In this document: positions 44,388-54,013 of the stretch, in pieces | Layout of the letters: every line of letters begins with the position of its first letter | How positions within the stretch are numbered: the first letter of the stretch is position 1 | Notes under the pieces: model-generated | Seen by the model: only the letters and a program-made list of their open reading frames with translations | The model's database searches: none | Told to the model about the DNA's origin: nothing | Program-made: the position numbers and the translations under genes | Assembly: GCF_032586155.1 (NCBI RefSeq) | Contig: NZ_JAWHTC010000002.1 | Coordinates: 868,001 to 932,000 of the forward strand | Direction: 5' to 3' | DNA length: 64,000 nucleotides | Source of the DNA: JAWHTC01 sp032586155 | GTDB taxonomy: Bacteria > Pseudomonadota > Alphaproteobacteria > Rhodobacterales > Rhodobacteraceae

Positions 44388-45295
44388 CCACCGCGCTCTA
44401 CACCCATGACGACTGCCTGAACCACGTTACACCTCCCGGGCACCCCGAGCAGGTTGCCCGCCTCAAATCCATCGCCGCAGCCCTTTCCCCCATCGAAGGG
44501 CTCGACAGGCGCGAAGCTCCCCTGTGTAGCGATGATGATATCCTGCGCTGCCACCCCCGCGCCTATCTCGATGCCATTGCAAGCAACGGCGCCGGACAGC
44601 TCGACCCCGACACATGGATGTCCGAGGGGTCCTACCAGGCTGCGCGCCGCGCCGTCGGCGGCGCGGTGGCCGCCGTCGATGCGGTCATGGCCGGCGACGT
44701 GACCAACGCCTTCGTCGCCTGCCGCCCCCCCGGACACCACGCCGAAACCCAGACACCGATGGGGTTCTGCTTCTTCGGAAACGTCTCTATTGCCGCCAAA
44801 CACGCGCTGGATCACCACGGGCTGTCCCGCGTTGCGGTGATAGATTTCGACGTGCACCACGGCAACGGCACACAAGACTTACTCTGGAACGAACCCCGTG
44901 CCCTGTTCGCCACGTCACAGCAAATGCCGCTCTGGCCCGGTACCGGCGAACCCTCGGAAACCGGTGCCCATGACAACGTGGTGAACGTGCCGCTCGCCCC
45001 CGGTTCGACCGGCGGCAAGATGCGGCTGGAATACGAGGCGCATATCTTCCCCCGCGTCGATGCCTTCGCACCGGAAATGATCCTGATCTCAGCCGGGTTC
45101 GATGCTCATGCCGAGGATCCGCTCGCCAACCTGATGTGGGAGACCGAGGATTTCGCATGGCTGACCGAACAGATCTGCGCGCTGGCCGAGAAGCACTGCG
45201 ATGGCCGCATCGTCTCGGTTCTCGAAGGCGGTTATGACCTTGATGCTCTGGGTCAGGCGGCAGCGGCCCATGTGCGCGGATTGATGGCAGCCTGA
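44384..45295 (+). CDS. Histone deacetylase family / acetylpolyamine amidohydrolase-like protein
   Basis: A 303-residue zinc hydrolase of the arginase/deacetylase fold. CRPPGHHAE holds catalytic His118-His119; zinc ligands are Asp156 and His158 in IDFDVHHGNGT, and ISAGFDAH the third Asp. Closest well-known functions are acetylpolyamine, acetoin-utilisation or protein deacetylation; the real substrate is unknown. Overlaps mutS by 4 bases, so it is translated with it, yet no functional link to mismatch repair is known. Confidence 0.88.
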   Translation: MTTALYTHDDCLNHVTPPGHPEQVARLKSIAAALSPIEGLDRREAPLCSDDDILRCHPRAYLDAIASNGAGQLDPDTWMSEGSYQAARRAVGGAVAAVDAVMAGDVTNAFVACRPPGHHAETQTPMGFCFFGNVSIAAKHALDHHGLSRVAVIDFDVHHGNGTQDLLWNEPRALFATSQQMPLWPGTGEPSETGAHDNVVNVPLAPGSTGGKMRLEYEAHIFPRVDAFAPEMILISAGFDAHAEDPLANLMWETEDFAWLTEQICALAEKHCDGRIVSVLEGGYDLDALGQAAAAHVRGLMAA

Positions 45296-45325
45296 CTCAA
45301 ACGCAGCTGGACCGCGTCAACCGAA

Positions 45326-45354
45326 TTGAACCCCCCGTCCGGCACCGTTATGCT
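45326..45354 (+). promoter_or_regulatory. Promoter of xseB-ispA-dxs
   Basis: TTGAAC (45326-45331), 17-base spacer and TATGCT (45349-45354), with the xseB ATG 27 bases downstream. A near-ideal sigma-70-type promoter. Confidence 0.6.
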
Positions 45355-45381
45355 GTGCCGGCGCCAACCCCGGAGAATGAA

Positions 45382-45624
45382 ATGACCGACCGCCCTGTTG
45401 CAGAGATGAGTTTTGAAGAGGCCATGGCCGAGCTGGAACAGGTCGTCGGTCAACTGGAACGCGGCGACGTGGCGCTCGAGGCGTCGATCCAGCTCTATGA
45501 ACGCGGGGCCGAGCTCAAGAAGCGCTGCGAAACCAAGCTCAAGGAAGCCGAGGAAAAGGTTGCCGCGATCACGCTCGATGGCGATGGCAACCCTGCCGGG
45601 CTGAAACCGGTCGAGGGGCTCTGA
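45382..45624 (+). CDS. xseB: Exodeoxyribonuclease VII small subunit
   Basis: An 80-residue XseB, the small subunit that with XseA degrades single-stranded DNA. MSFEEAMAELEQVVGQLERG is the family core, with the SIQLYERGAELKKRC helix following. GGAG precedes ATG 45382. Its stop abuts the ispA start (TGAATG) and no xseA is in the window, the common alphaproteobacterial arrangement with ispA and dxs. Confidence 0.93.
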   Translation: MTDRPVAEMSFEEAMAELEQVVGQLERGDVALEASIQLYERGAELKKRCETKLKEAEEKVAAITLDGDGNPAGLKPVEGL

Positions 45625-46497
45625 ATGCCCGACCTTTTTGCGGACGCACTGCGCGCCGATGCAGCGGCGGCGCTGGACCTGTTGCATCGGGAAATGTCTG
45701 GCGATCTGCCATTGTATAAGGCCATGCGCCACGCGGTGCACGGTGGCAAGGGAATGCGCGGCTTCCTGGTTATGCAATCGGCGCGGCTGTTCGACATTGG
45801 CCCGGAGCAATCGGTCTGGCCCGCTGCCGCAATCGAGGCGCTGCATGCCTATTCCCTAGTCCATGACGACCTGCCGTGTATGGACGATGACGATCTACGC
45901 CGCGGTCAGCCCACGGTGCACCGCAAATGGGACGAGGCCACGGCCGTGTTGGTCGGCGATGCGCTGCAATCACTGGCCTTTGAATTGATCGCTCGAAGGG
46001 ACACCAGCGCCGATCCCGCTGTCCGCGCCGATCTGGTCCTGACACTTGCCCGCGCCGCGGGGGCGCACGGCATGGTTTTGGGTCAGGCACTCGATATCGC
46101 GGCTGAAACCGCCGCTACACCGTTGACCCTTGATGAAATCACTCGCTTGCAGGCCGGCAAAACCGGCGCGTTGATCACATGGTCCGCCACCGCAGGCGCA
46201 CGTCTGGCACAATCCGACATTTCCCCTCTTTCCACTTATGGTGATGCCATCGGCCTCGCCTTCCAGATCGCCGACGATGTTCTTGATGTCGAAGGCGATG
46301 CAGCAGAGGTCGGCAAGGCCGTGGGCAAGGACGCAGATGCGGGCAAGGCCACATTCGTATCCCTTCTCGGTCTCGAAGGTGCAAAAAACCGCGCCGCTGA
46401 GCTTGTGAATATCGCCTGCGACGCCATATCGCTGTATGGTGAGAAAGCCGAAACCTTGCGACAGGCGGCGCGCTTCGTTATCTCGCGGCGGAACTAA
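45625..46497 (+). CDS. ispA: Polyprenyl (farnesyl) diphosphate synthase
   Basis: A 290-residue short-chain trans-prenyl synthase. First aspartate-rich motif DDLPCMDDDD at 81-90, second DDVLD at 217-221. In the XseB-IspA-Dxs context the product is expected to be farnesyl or geranylgeranyl diphosphate for ubiquinone and carrier lipids; chain length cannot be read with certainty. Begins immediately after the xseB stop. Followed by dxs after 20 bases. Confidence 0.95.
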   Translation: MPDLFADALRADAAAALDLLHREMSGDLPLYKAMRHAVHGGKGMRGFLVMQSARLFDIGPEQSVWPAAAIEALHAYSLVHDDLPCMDDDDLRRGQPTVHRKWDEATAVLVGDALQSLAFELIARRDTSADPAVRADLVLTLARAAGAHGMVLGQALDIAAETAATPLTLDEITRLQAGKTGALITWSATAGARLAQSDISPLSTYGDAIGLAFQIADDVLDVEGDAAEVGKAVGKDADAGKATFVSLLGLEGAKNRAAELVNIACDAISLYGEKAETLRQAARFVISRRN

Positions 46498-46517
46498 CCT
46501 GCCCCCGGAGGGCAATC

Positions 46518-48446
46518 ATGTCTGACAAACCGCACACCCCGCTTCTCGACACGGTCAACGTGCCTGCCGACATGAAACGGCTCAGCGACGCCGAGTTGCA
46601 CCAATTGGCGGGCGAATTGCGAACCGAAACCATCTCGGCGGTCAGCGAAACCGGCGGGCATCTGGGTGCCGGTCTGGGCGTGGTCGAACTCACGGTTGCC
46701 CTGCATCACGTGTTCGATGCCCCCAAGGACAAGATCATCTGGGACGTCAGCCACCAGTCCTATCCCCACAAGATCATCACCGGACGGCGCGACCGTATCC
46801 GTACGCTGCGCCAAAAGGACGGCCTCAGCGGCTTTACCAAACGCAGCGAAAGCCCGTTCGACCCGTTCGGCACAGCCCACAGTTCCACCTCGATCTCTGC
46901 CGCGCTTGGCTTTGCCGTTGCGCGCGACCTTGGCGGCTCCTGCCCCGAGGGGTTGGGCGATGCCATTGCGGTGATCGGCGATGGTGCGATGAGCGCAGGC
47001 ATGGCATTCGAGGCGATGAACAATGCCGGACACCTGAAACGCCGCCTGTTCGTGATCCTCAATGACAACGACATGAGCATCGCACCCCCGGTCGGTGCTC
47101 TCTCATCCTACCTGTCGCGGCTCTACGCCGGGGAACCTTTTCAGGAACTCAAGGCCGCCGCCAAGGGCGCAGTCAGCCTGCTGCCCGAACCCTTCCGCGA
47201 AGGCGCCAAACGCGCCAAGGAAATGATCAAGGGCATGACCGTTGGCGGCACGCTTTTCGAAGAGTTGGGCTTCTCCTATGTCGGCCCGATCGACGGTCAC
47301 GATTTCGATCAGTTGTTGCCGGTTCTGCGCACGGTCAAGGAGCGTGCCACTGGCCCGATCCTGATCCACGTGATGACCAAAAAGGGTAAGGGTTATGCCC
47401 CAGCGGAACGCGCCGATGACAAGGGCCACGCCACGGCGAAATTCGATGTGGTCACCGGCAAACAGCACAAGGCACCTTCTAACGCGCCCTCCTATACGTC
47501 CGTTTTCGGCCAAACCCTGGTCGATCTGGCGGCACAGGATGACAAGATCTGCGCCGTCACCGCCGCCATGCCAGATGGCACCGGCCTGCAACTGATGGCC
47601 GAACGCTATCCCAGCCGCTGTTTCGACGTCTCGATTGCCGAACAGCACGGTGTGACCTTCTGTGCCGGCCTGGCCGCCGCCGGGATGAAACCCTTCTGCG
47701 CGATGTATTCCACCTTCCTGCAGCGCGGCTATGACCAGGTGGTGCACGATGTTGCCCTGCAAAATCTGCCGGTGCGCTTTGCCATCGACCGCGCCGGGCT
47801 TGTCGGGGCCGATGGGGCCACCCATGCCGGGGCGTTCGATGTCGCCTACCTTGCCAACCTGCCCAACATGGTGGTCATGGCCGCGTCGGATGAGGCCGAA
47901 CTGAAACACATGACTGCCACAGCCGCCGCCTATAGCGACGGCCCCATCGCCTTCCGCTATCCCCGCGGCGAAGGCGTCGGCGTGGAGATGCCAGAGACCG
48001 GCGAAGTGATGGAAATCGGCAAGGGCCGGATGATCCGCAAAGGCGGTCGCGTGGCAATTCTCAGCTTCGGTACCCGCCTGTCAGAGGTGCTCAAAGCCGC
48101 CGAATCGCTCGAGGCGAAGGGCATATCCCCAACTGTGGCCGATGCCCGCTTCGCCAAACCTCTGGACCGCGACCTGATCTTGTCGTTGGCCAACGACCAC
48201 GAAGCGCTGATCACCATCGAAGAGGGATCTGTCGGTGGCTTCGGCAGCCACGTGGCCCAGCTTCTCTCGGACGAAGCCGTGTTCGACGCCGGCCTCAAAT
48301 TCCGCTCGATGGTGCTGCCCGACACGTTCATCGATCAAGCAAGCCCGGCTGACATGTACGACACCGCCGGTCTGAACGCCGCGCAGATTGAGGCCAAGGT
48401 GCTTGATGTTCTGGGCGTGGCGCAGATCGCTTCCAGAAAAGCCTAA
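46518..48446 (+). CDS. dxs: 1-deoxy-D-xylulose-5-phosphate synthase
   Basis: A 642-residue thiamine-diphosphate enzyme that condenses pyruvate and glyceraldehyde 3-phosphate, the first step of the MEP isoprenoid pathway. The cofactor motif GDG at 154-156 with NN at 168-169, IDGHD, and the RAGLVGADGATHAG segment are typical. A GGAGG site precedes ATG 46518. Last gene of xseB-ispA-dxs; the dxs product feeds the pathway whose product ispA uses. No terminator hairpin is obvious after the stop. Confidence 0.96.
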   Translation: MSDKPHTPLLDTVNVPADMKRLSDAELHQLAGELRTETISAVSETGGHLGAGLGVVELTVALHHVFDAPKDKIIWDVSHQSYPHKIITGRRDRIRTLRQKDGLSGFTKRSESPFDPFGTAHSSTSISAALGFAVARDLGGSCPEGLGDAIAVIGDGAMSAGMAFEAMNNAGHLKRRLFVILNDNDMSIAPPVGALSSYLSRLYAGEPFQELKAAAKGAVSLLPEPFREGAKRAKEMIKGMTVGGTLFEELGFSYVGPIDGHDFDQLLPVLRTVKERATGPILIHVMTKKGKGYAPAERADDKGHATAKFDVVTGKQHKAPSNAPSYTSVFGQTLVDLAAQDDKICAVTAAMPDGTGLQLMAERYPSRCFDVSIAEQHGVTFCAGLAAAGMKPFCAMYSTFLQRGYDQVVHDVALQNLPVRFAIDRAGLVGADGATHAGAFDVAYLANLPNMVVMAASDEAELKHMTATAAAYSDGPIAFRYPRGEGVGVEMPETGEVMEIGKGRMIRKGGRVAILSFGTRLSEVLKAAESLEAKGISPTVADARFAKPLDRDLILSLANDHEALITIEEGSVGGFGSHVAQLLSDEAVFDAGLKFRSMVLPDTFIDQASPADMYDTAGLNAAQIEAKVLDVLGVAQIASRKA

Positions 48447-48508
48447 GCGAGACCGTCCGTCAGGATAGGCGAGCCACCCGCCACTCCTCCCTTACAAGCG
48501 CATCTCGT

Positions 48509-49369
48509 TCAAGTCGCGTTATCTTCCTGCTTCAATAGTGCATCCAACCCATCGCGATAACTGGGATAAATCAGCTCAACTCCCAACTCCTGCTTGATTC
48601 GGTCATTCCGCACCCGCTTGCTTTCGGCATAGAAACTGCGCGCCATCGGTGTCATCTCGGCGGCGGCGTAATCTTCCTCGGGGGGTAGTTCGACCCCCAG
48701 CAATTCCGCCGCATAGGACAGAACATCCTGCGGCGGAGCCGCCTCATTATCACAGACGTTGTATATCGCCCCCGGATTGGGCTGCTGGATCGAGGCCAGC
48801 AACACCTGCGCGATATCCTCGACATGGATGCGGGAAAACACCTGGTTCTCTTTGATGATCCGCCGCGCTGTGCCGCGCCGCACCTTGGCAAAGGGCCCGC
48901 GCCCGGGCCCATAGATCCCCGCCAGCCGGAAGATATGCAACGGCAGGTCCAGCGCCTGCCACTGGCTTTCGGCCAGAACCCTTTGATGCCCGCGCCGCGT
49001 GGCAGGAGTTAGCGCAGTGCTTTCATCAACCCAGCCACCCTGGTGATCGCCATAAACCCCGGTGGTCGACAAGTAGCCCACCCATTCCAGATTCGGGGCC
49101 ATTTCGGCAATGTTAGAGCCGTATTCCTCTAGAACGGGATCGCCCGCATCATTCGGCGCAATCGACAACAACAGATGCGTCGCCTGGCCCAGCGCCTTGG
49201 CCACATCTTCACCGGGCCACTGCAACGGCTCAACGCCGACACCGCGCATCAAGTCCATATTTTCAGGGTTTCGCGTGGTGCCGAACATCCGCCACTCCGA
49301 CGGGTTTAGCAGCTTTGCAAATGCCGTGGCGCTATAGCCATGGCCGAAAGTAAAAAGCGTCTTTGTCAT
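48509..49369 (-). CDS. NAD(P)-binding epimerase-like SDR protein
   Basis: A 286-residue extended short-chain dehydrogenase/epimerase-like protein of the YeeZ/SDR_e type. The start FGHGYSATAFA is a degenerate dinucleotide motif, and YLSTTGVYGDHQGGWVDES (19) marks the active-site region with Tyr. Function unknown; related proteins are sometimes annotated as epimerases. Divergent from none nearby: it follows dxs on the opposite strand with a 62-base gap, and shares direction with tpa. Confidence 0.75.
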   Translation of the reverse strand: MTKTLFTFGHGYSATAFAKLLNPSEWRMFGTTRNPENMDLMRGVGVEPLQWPGEDVAKALGQATHLLLSIAPNDAGDPVLEEYGSNIAEMAPNLEWVGYLSTTGVYGDHQGGWVDESTALTPATRRGHQRVLAESQWQALDLPLHIFRLAGIYGPGRGPFAKVRRGTARRIIKENQVFSRIHVEDIAQVLLASIQQPNPGAIYNVCDNEAAPPQDVLSYAAELLGVELPPEEDYAAAEMTPMARSFYAESKRVRNDRIKQELGVELIYPSYRDGLDALLKQEDNAT

Positions 49370-49417
49370 GCGGGCAACCTGTGGCCGCCCGCAGGAAATT
49401 TCAAGGCGTGAATGGCC

Positions 49418-50812
49418 TCAGCCGAACACCTTTGTCAGCGCACCGTCAACGGCATCGCAAATCTCGTCGATGTCGCTCTCGGTGGCAATCAGCGCGGGCG
49501 AGAAGCACAGCGTGTTGTTGAAGCCCGGAACCGACCGGTTGGTCGCCCCGATGATCACGCCACGCGCTCCGCATTCGCCGACAACCGCGCCGACCTCTTT
49601 CTCGCTCACCGGCTCCTTGGTGCCGCGATCAGCCACCAGCTCGGCGCCCAAGAACAGGCCCTTGCCGCGCACGTCGCCGACAACCCGGTGCTTCTCCATC
49701 AGCGCCTCAAGGTTGCCCATCATCCGCTCACCCATCGCGGTGCAGTTTTCCAGCAGGTTTTCGTCCTCGATAATGCGGATGTTTTCCAGCGCCGCCGCCG
49801 GCCCGGCGGTGCAGCCACCAAAGGTCGAGATATCGCGGAAATAGTTCAGCGGATCGGTATCGTCATCCTTGAACATGTCGAACACGCGTTCCGATGTGAC
49901 ACAGCAGGCGATGGCCGCATAGCCCGACGCCACACCCTTGGCCATGGTCACGAAATCGGGCTCGATGCCGTAATGCTGATAGCCGAACCATTCAGTCCCG
50001 GTGCGGCCCACGCCACAGACCACTTCGTCGATATGCAGCAGGATGTCGTACTTGCGGCAAATCTCCTGCACGCGCGGCCAGTATCCTTCGGGCGCTTCGA
50101 TCACACCACCGCCAGCGGTCACCGGCTCAAGGCACAGCGCGCCAACGGTATCGGGGCCTTCGCGCAGGATCACCTCTTCGATCAGGTTGGCGGCATATTC
50201 GCCATAGCTTTCGCTGGCGGCATCCCAACCCTGCTGCGCACGGTACTCCATGCAATGCGGCACGCGAATGAAGTCGGGCACGAACGGGCCATACTGTACG
50301 TTGCGCTCGTCCTGACCGCCTGCCGACATCGCGGCAATGCTGGACCCGTGATAGTCACGCTCGCGATAGAGGATCTTGGATTTCTTGCCGCCATAACGCT
50401 TGTGTGAAATCTGCCGCACCATCTTGAAGGCTTTCTCGTTCGCCTCGGTGCCCGAGTTGGTCTGATAGACCCGCGTCAGTCCCGGCATCTTGGAAATCAG
50501 CTTCTCAGCAAACAGCGCCCCGGGCACCGATCCGGCAGAGCCCGCGAAATAGTTCAGCTTGATCAGCTGATCGCGCACGGCATTGGCAATGCTTTCACGG
50601 CCATAGCCCACGTTCACGGTCCAGACCCCGCCGGACACGGCATCAAGAAACTCTTTGCCCTTCTGGTCCCAGACCCGCATGCCCTTGCCCTCGATGATCA
50701 CCCGCGGTTCGCCGGTTTCAAAGGGTTTGTGCTGGGTCAGGTGGTGCCAGACATGGGCGCGGTCGGCATCGACCACGTGGGAAATATCGTTATCAGTCAG
50801 ACGTCCGTCCAT
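49418..50812 (-). CDS. tpa: Taurine-pyruvate aminotransferase-like class III aminotransferase
   Basis: A 464-residue class III pyridoxal-phosphate aminotransferase. VWHHLTQHKPFE, SGGVWTVNVGYGRE and FRDISTFGGCTAGPAA follow the described taurine-pyruvate aminotransferases closely; Lys292 in MAKGVASGY is the Schiff base, with Asp262 binding the pyridine nitrogen. Tpa converts taurine and pyruvate to sulfoacetaldehyde and alanine. No tauR, xsc or taurine transporter lies nearby, so another amine donor is possible. ATG 50812 has GGAGG upstream; divergent from the glycerate kinase gene. Confidence 0.8.
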   Translation of the reverse strand: MDGRLTDNDISHVVDADRAHVWHHLTQHKPFETGEPRVIIEGKGMRVWDQKGKEFLDAVSGGVWTVNVGYGRESIANAVRDQLIKLNYFAGSAGSVPGALFAEKLISKMPGLTRVYQTNSGTEANEKAFKMVRQISHKRYGGKKSKILYRERDYHGSSIAAMSAGGQDERNVQYGPFVPDFIRVPHCMEYRAQQGWDAASESYGEYAANLIEEVILREGPDTVGALCLEPVTAGGGVIEAPEGYWPRVQEICRKYDILLHIDEVVCGVGRTGTEWFGYQHYGIEPDFVTMAKGVASGYAAIACCVTSERVFDMFKDDDTDPLNYFRDISTFGGCTAGPAAALENIRIIEDENLLENCTAMGERMMGNLEALMEKHRVVGDVRGKGLFLGAELVADRGTKEPVSEKEVGAVVGECGARGVIIGATNRSVPGFNNTLCFSPALIATESDIDEICDAVDGALTKVFG

Positions 50813-51042
50813 GCGGGGGCCTCCGAGGTTGGGCGCGCTACACGCGCGCGCATGTACTTGCAGTGAAATCTCTGGCCGCAATTTCAGCCCGATTTCACCC
50901 CGTGTCTATAGGGCCAGACGCAGGATCATGTAACGCCAGATGGTGTCGGAAACCCGGTGTTTTGCACCAAACCCGATTGGATCGCGAATTAAACGGTGGT
51001 GTTTTTGCCCTGCGTTGGGAAAATACGGAGCAGGAGAAGTCA

Positions 51043-52305
51043 ATGAATCACCACGATAAATCCTTGCTTGAGGCGATGTTTTCCGCCGCGGTCGATGCCG
51101 CCGACCCGGGCCGCGCCATGGCACCAGTGCTGCCACCGCACCCCAAGGGAAAAACTGTGGTGATCGGCGCCGGAAAAGGCTCGGCCCAGATGGCGGCGGC
51201 GCTAGAGCACCTGTGGGAGGGGCCATTGGACGGCTTGGTTGTCACCCGCTATGGCTTTGGCGCGGACTGCCAGCAAATCAAGGTGCTCGAGGCTTCTCAC
51301 CCGGTGCCCGATTCGGCAGGGTTCGCGGCCAGCCAGGCCCACATCGACTCGCTCGCGGGCCTGACCGAAGATGACATGGTGATCGCGCTGATTTCGGGTG
51401 GTGGCTCGGCCCTTCTGGCAGCTCCCGCCGAGGGGCTGACACTTGAGGACGAAATCGCCCTCAACGAATCCCTCTTGGCCAGCGGCGCGCCAATTGGCGC
51501 GATGAACTCCATCCGAAAGATGACCAGCCGCGTCAAAGGCGGGCGGCTAGCCCTTGCCGCCCATCCCGCCACCGTGATCAGCCTGATCGTTTCGGATGTG
51601 CCCGGCGATGCACCTTACGAGGTCGCCAGCGGCCCCACCGTCCCCGGCCCCGGCGGGCGCGATGCAGCGCTGACTGCTGTTCGTGATTACAACATAACCC
51701 TGCCTGCACATGTTGACGACTTCCTGCGAACCGCACCGGAACCGCCCAACCCCGATGACCCCCGCTTTGCAAGCAACCAGGTCCACATCATCGCCAGCGC
51801 AACCAAGTCGCTCGAGGCTGCCGCGCAAACGGCCAAAGCAGCCGGATTTCTACCCGCAATCCTGTCGGATTCTATCGAGGGCGAAGCCCGCGAGATCGCC
51901 CAGATGCATGCCGCTATCGCCCGCGAGATCGCCACGAAGAACCGCCCCTTTCCTAAACCGGTCGCCATCCTGTCGGGCGGAGAGACAACCGTCACCTTGC
52001 GCGGTACCCCGGGCAAGGGCGGACGCAATTCCGAGTTCCTTCTCGCCTTTGCCCTTGCCATCGAAGGATTGCCGGACATCACCGCCATGGCCGCCGACAC
52101 CGATGGTATCGACGGCAGCGAAGCCAATGCCGGGGCCTTTGCCGACGGGCAGACCGTTACACGGATGCGCGCTGCCGGAGTCGATCCCGCCGATGCGCTG
52201 GCCCGCAACAATGCCTGGTCGGCGTTCCACGCCATCGGTGCGTTGTTCGAACCTGGGCCCACTGGCACCAACGTGAACGACCTGCGCGTGATCCTTGTCC
52301 GCTGA
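51043..52305 (+). CDS. Glycerate 2-kinase (MOFRL family)
   Basis: A 420-residue glycerate kinase of the TtuD/GckA type, which makes 2-phosphoglycerate from D-glycerate. An N-terminal DUF4147 domain carries ISGGGSALL, and the C-terminal MOFRL domain includes LSGGETTVTLRGTPGKGGRN (20) and DTDGIDGSEANAGA. The usual length is matched. AGGAG precedes the ATG. It sits divergent from tpa; pyruvate or glyoxylate chemistry may link them, but this is inference. Confidence 0.9.
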   Translation: MNHHDKSLLEAMFSAAVDAADPGRAMAPVLPPHPKGKTVVIGAGKGSAQMAAALEHLWEGPLDGLVVTRYGFGADCQQIKVLEASHPVPDSAGFAASQAHIDSLAGLTEDDMVIALISGGGSALLAAPAEGLTLEDEIALNESLLASGAPIGAMNSIRKMTSRVKGGRLALAAHPATVISLIVSDVPGDAPYEVASGPTVPGPGGRDAALTAVRDYNITLPAHVDDFLRTAPEPPNPDDPRFASNQVHIIASATKSLEAAAQTAKAAGFLPAILSDSIEGEAREIAQMHAAIAREIATKNRPFPKPVAILSGGETTVTLRGTPGKGGRNSEFLLAFALAIEGLPDITAMAADTDGIDGSEANAGAFADGQTVTRMRAAGVDPADALARNNAWSAFHAIGALFEPGPTGTNVNDLRVILVR

Positions 52306-52401
52306 GCCCGCTCTTCCGCCTTTTCAGACGGCCTCGCTTTTTCCTTGGGCCTGACGCCAAATCCGGTGCAGTCTCCCGGAAGGGAAACAGGGAGGGTGAG
52401 A

Positions 52402-53511
52402 ATGACCGGAACGGGCACCAAAGGCTTCATGGCGATGAAAGGCGCGGGCTATTACTCGCGTGCAACCATCGGGGCGAAACATGTAATGGACAACGCGGCG
52501 GGACTTGTGCTTGACGCGCTTGCCAGGATGGGCCCGGGCAAACGCGATGATGTCTTCCGTTGCACCGATATGGGGGCTGCCGATGGCGGTACCTCGCTGG
52601 CGATGTGGGGCCGGGTTCTGGCCCGGGTGCGCGAGATGGCGCCGGACCGCCCGATCGAGATTGTCTATACCGACCTGCCCCGCAACGATTTCAGCCAGAC
52701 CTTCCAGAACGTCATGGGACTGACCGGCGAGGACAGCTACGTGAACCACGTGTCGGGCGTGCATGTGCTGGCCTCGGCCACCTCGTTTCACGAGGCAATC
52801 CTACCGCCCGGCACGCTGGACCTGGGCTTCTCCGCCACCGCTTCGCATTACATCGCCGCCGTGCCCGGCGATATCGCGGATCACGTCCACATGGTCGGCG
52901 CCGCCCCGGACGAGCGCGCCGCCTACGAAACCACTGGCGCACAGGATTGGGAACGTATGCTGCTGGCCCGCGCCGCCGAGATGAAACCCGGCGCGCGGCT
53001 TTGCCTATTCAACTTCGGTATTGACGAAGAAGGGCGTTACCTCGGCAATACCGGCGGTGTGAACATGTTCGATACCTTTGCTCATCACTGGGCCCGGCTA
53101 CGCGACGAAGGGGTGATCACCGCAGAGGAGTTCGCCAACACCAACTTTCCGCAATGCTATCGTACGGAGGAACAGTTCACTGCCCCCTTCCAGGATGAAA
53201 CCAGCCCGGTCTACCAGGCCGGCCTGCGGCTTGAACATGTCGAATCCCGCGTTGTCCGCTGCCCGTTCGAACAAAACTTCGCCGAGACCGGGCAAGACCC
53301 GCAGGAATTTGCCCAGGACTACATCCCGACCCTGCGATCGTGGTCGGAACCGACCTTCGTCAATGGGCTGTCCAAGGACCGCTCGGACCGGGAAAAGGCA
53401 GAAATAATCGACCGGTTCTATGGCAACTACCAGGCCATGGTCGCCGCCGATCCGACCGGCCACGCGATGGATTACGTGCATGTCTACCTTGTGGTGCGCA
53501 AGGAAAGTTAG
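52402..53511 (+). CDS. SABATH-like SAM-dependent carboxyl methyltransferase
   Basis: A 369-residue protein resembling the SABATH (salicylate/benzoate carboxyl methyltransferase) family, best known from plants. MKGAGYYSRATIGAKHVMDN (20), CTDMGAADGGTSL with motif 56-63, and YTDLPRNDFSQTFQ at 90-101 line up with the SAM-binding and substrate-side landmarks; FSATASHYIAA replaces the plant SLHWLS segment. It would methylate a small carboxylic acid. GGGAGGGTGAGA precedes ATG 52402. The 3' end overlaps the membrane protein gene by 4 bases. Confidence 0.75.
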   Translation: MTGTGTKGFMAMKGAGYYSRATIGAKHVMDNAAGLVLDALARMGPGKRDDVFRCTDMGAADGGTSLAMWGRVLARVREMAPDRPIEIVYTDLPRNDFSQTFQNVMGLTGEDSYVNHVSGVHVLASATSFHEAILPPGTLDLGFSATASHYIAAVPGDIADHVHMVGAAPDERAAYETTGAQDWERMLLARAAEMKPGARLCLFNFGIDEEGRYLGNTGGVNMFDTFAHHWARLRDEGVITAEEFANTNFPQCYRTEEQFTAPFQDETSPVYQAGLRLEHVESRVVRCPFEQNFAETGQDPQEFAQDYIPTLRSWSEPTFVNGLSKDRSDREKAEIIDRFYGNYQAMVAADPTGHAMDYVHVYLVVRKES

Positions 53512-53945
53512 GGCGCAATCGCCGCAAGGGTCAAAACGACCGCCCCGCCGACGTAGCCGTAAAGCCCGACTTCCACGAACTCCTTGAGCACATCAAGTGC
53601 CGCGCTGATGTCGCCACTCGACGGCATCGGCAGGCCCGCACCCGAAAGTTCGTTGGCGCCGGACATCAGCAAGTAAGCGATCAACCCCAAAGGCAACAAT
53701 CCCGCTGCCAGCGCCAGGAAACGCGAACAGCCATTGGTAAAGGCCAAAAGCGCCACAAGCGCGGCCAACGCAAAGGAGCCGAGAAACAGATAGATCTCGG
53801 TCGGCGCATTCGCCAAATCTCCCCCCGCTTCGCTCACCAGCCGGTAGGGTGAAATCGTCTCTCCAAACGGAATACTGAGCCATGTCAGAAAAAAGGAAGC
53901 GGCGACAACAGCACCGGAAAGACCGATGACCGGCTGCATTCTCAT
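53508..53945 (-). CDS. Four-helix membrane protein of unknown function
   Basis: A 145-residue hydrophobic protein with four predicted helices starting at VIGLSGAVVAASFFLTWL, EIYLFLGSFALAALVALLAF, FLALAAGLLPLGLIAYLLM and VGLYGYVGGAVVLTLAAIA. No family recognised. It overlaps the SABATH-like gene end by 4 bases on the opposite strand and starts 68 bases from the recR stop. Confidence 0.6.
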   Translation of the reverse strand: MRMQPVIGLSGAVVAASFFLTWLSIPFGETISPYRLVSEAGGDLANAPTEIYLFLGSFALAALVALLAFTNGCSRFLALAAGLLPLGLIAYLLMSGANELSGAGLPMPSSGDISAALDVLKEFVEVGLYGYVGGAVVLTLAAIAP

Positions 53946-54013
53946 GATGTGACCTTTCGAATTTGGACCATGTGTGCTGCAACTAAAGCGCGTCAGAATC
54001 GGAAAAGAAAGCC

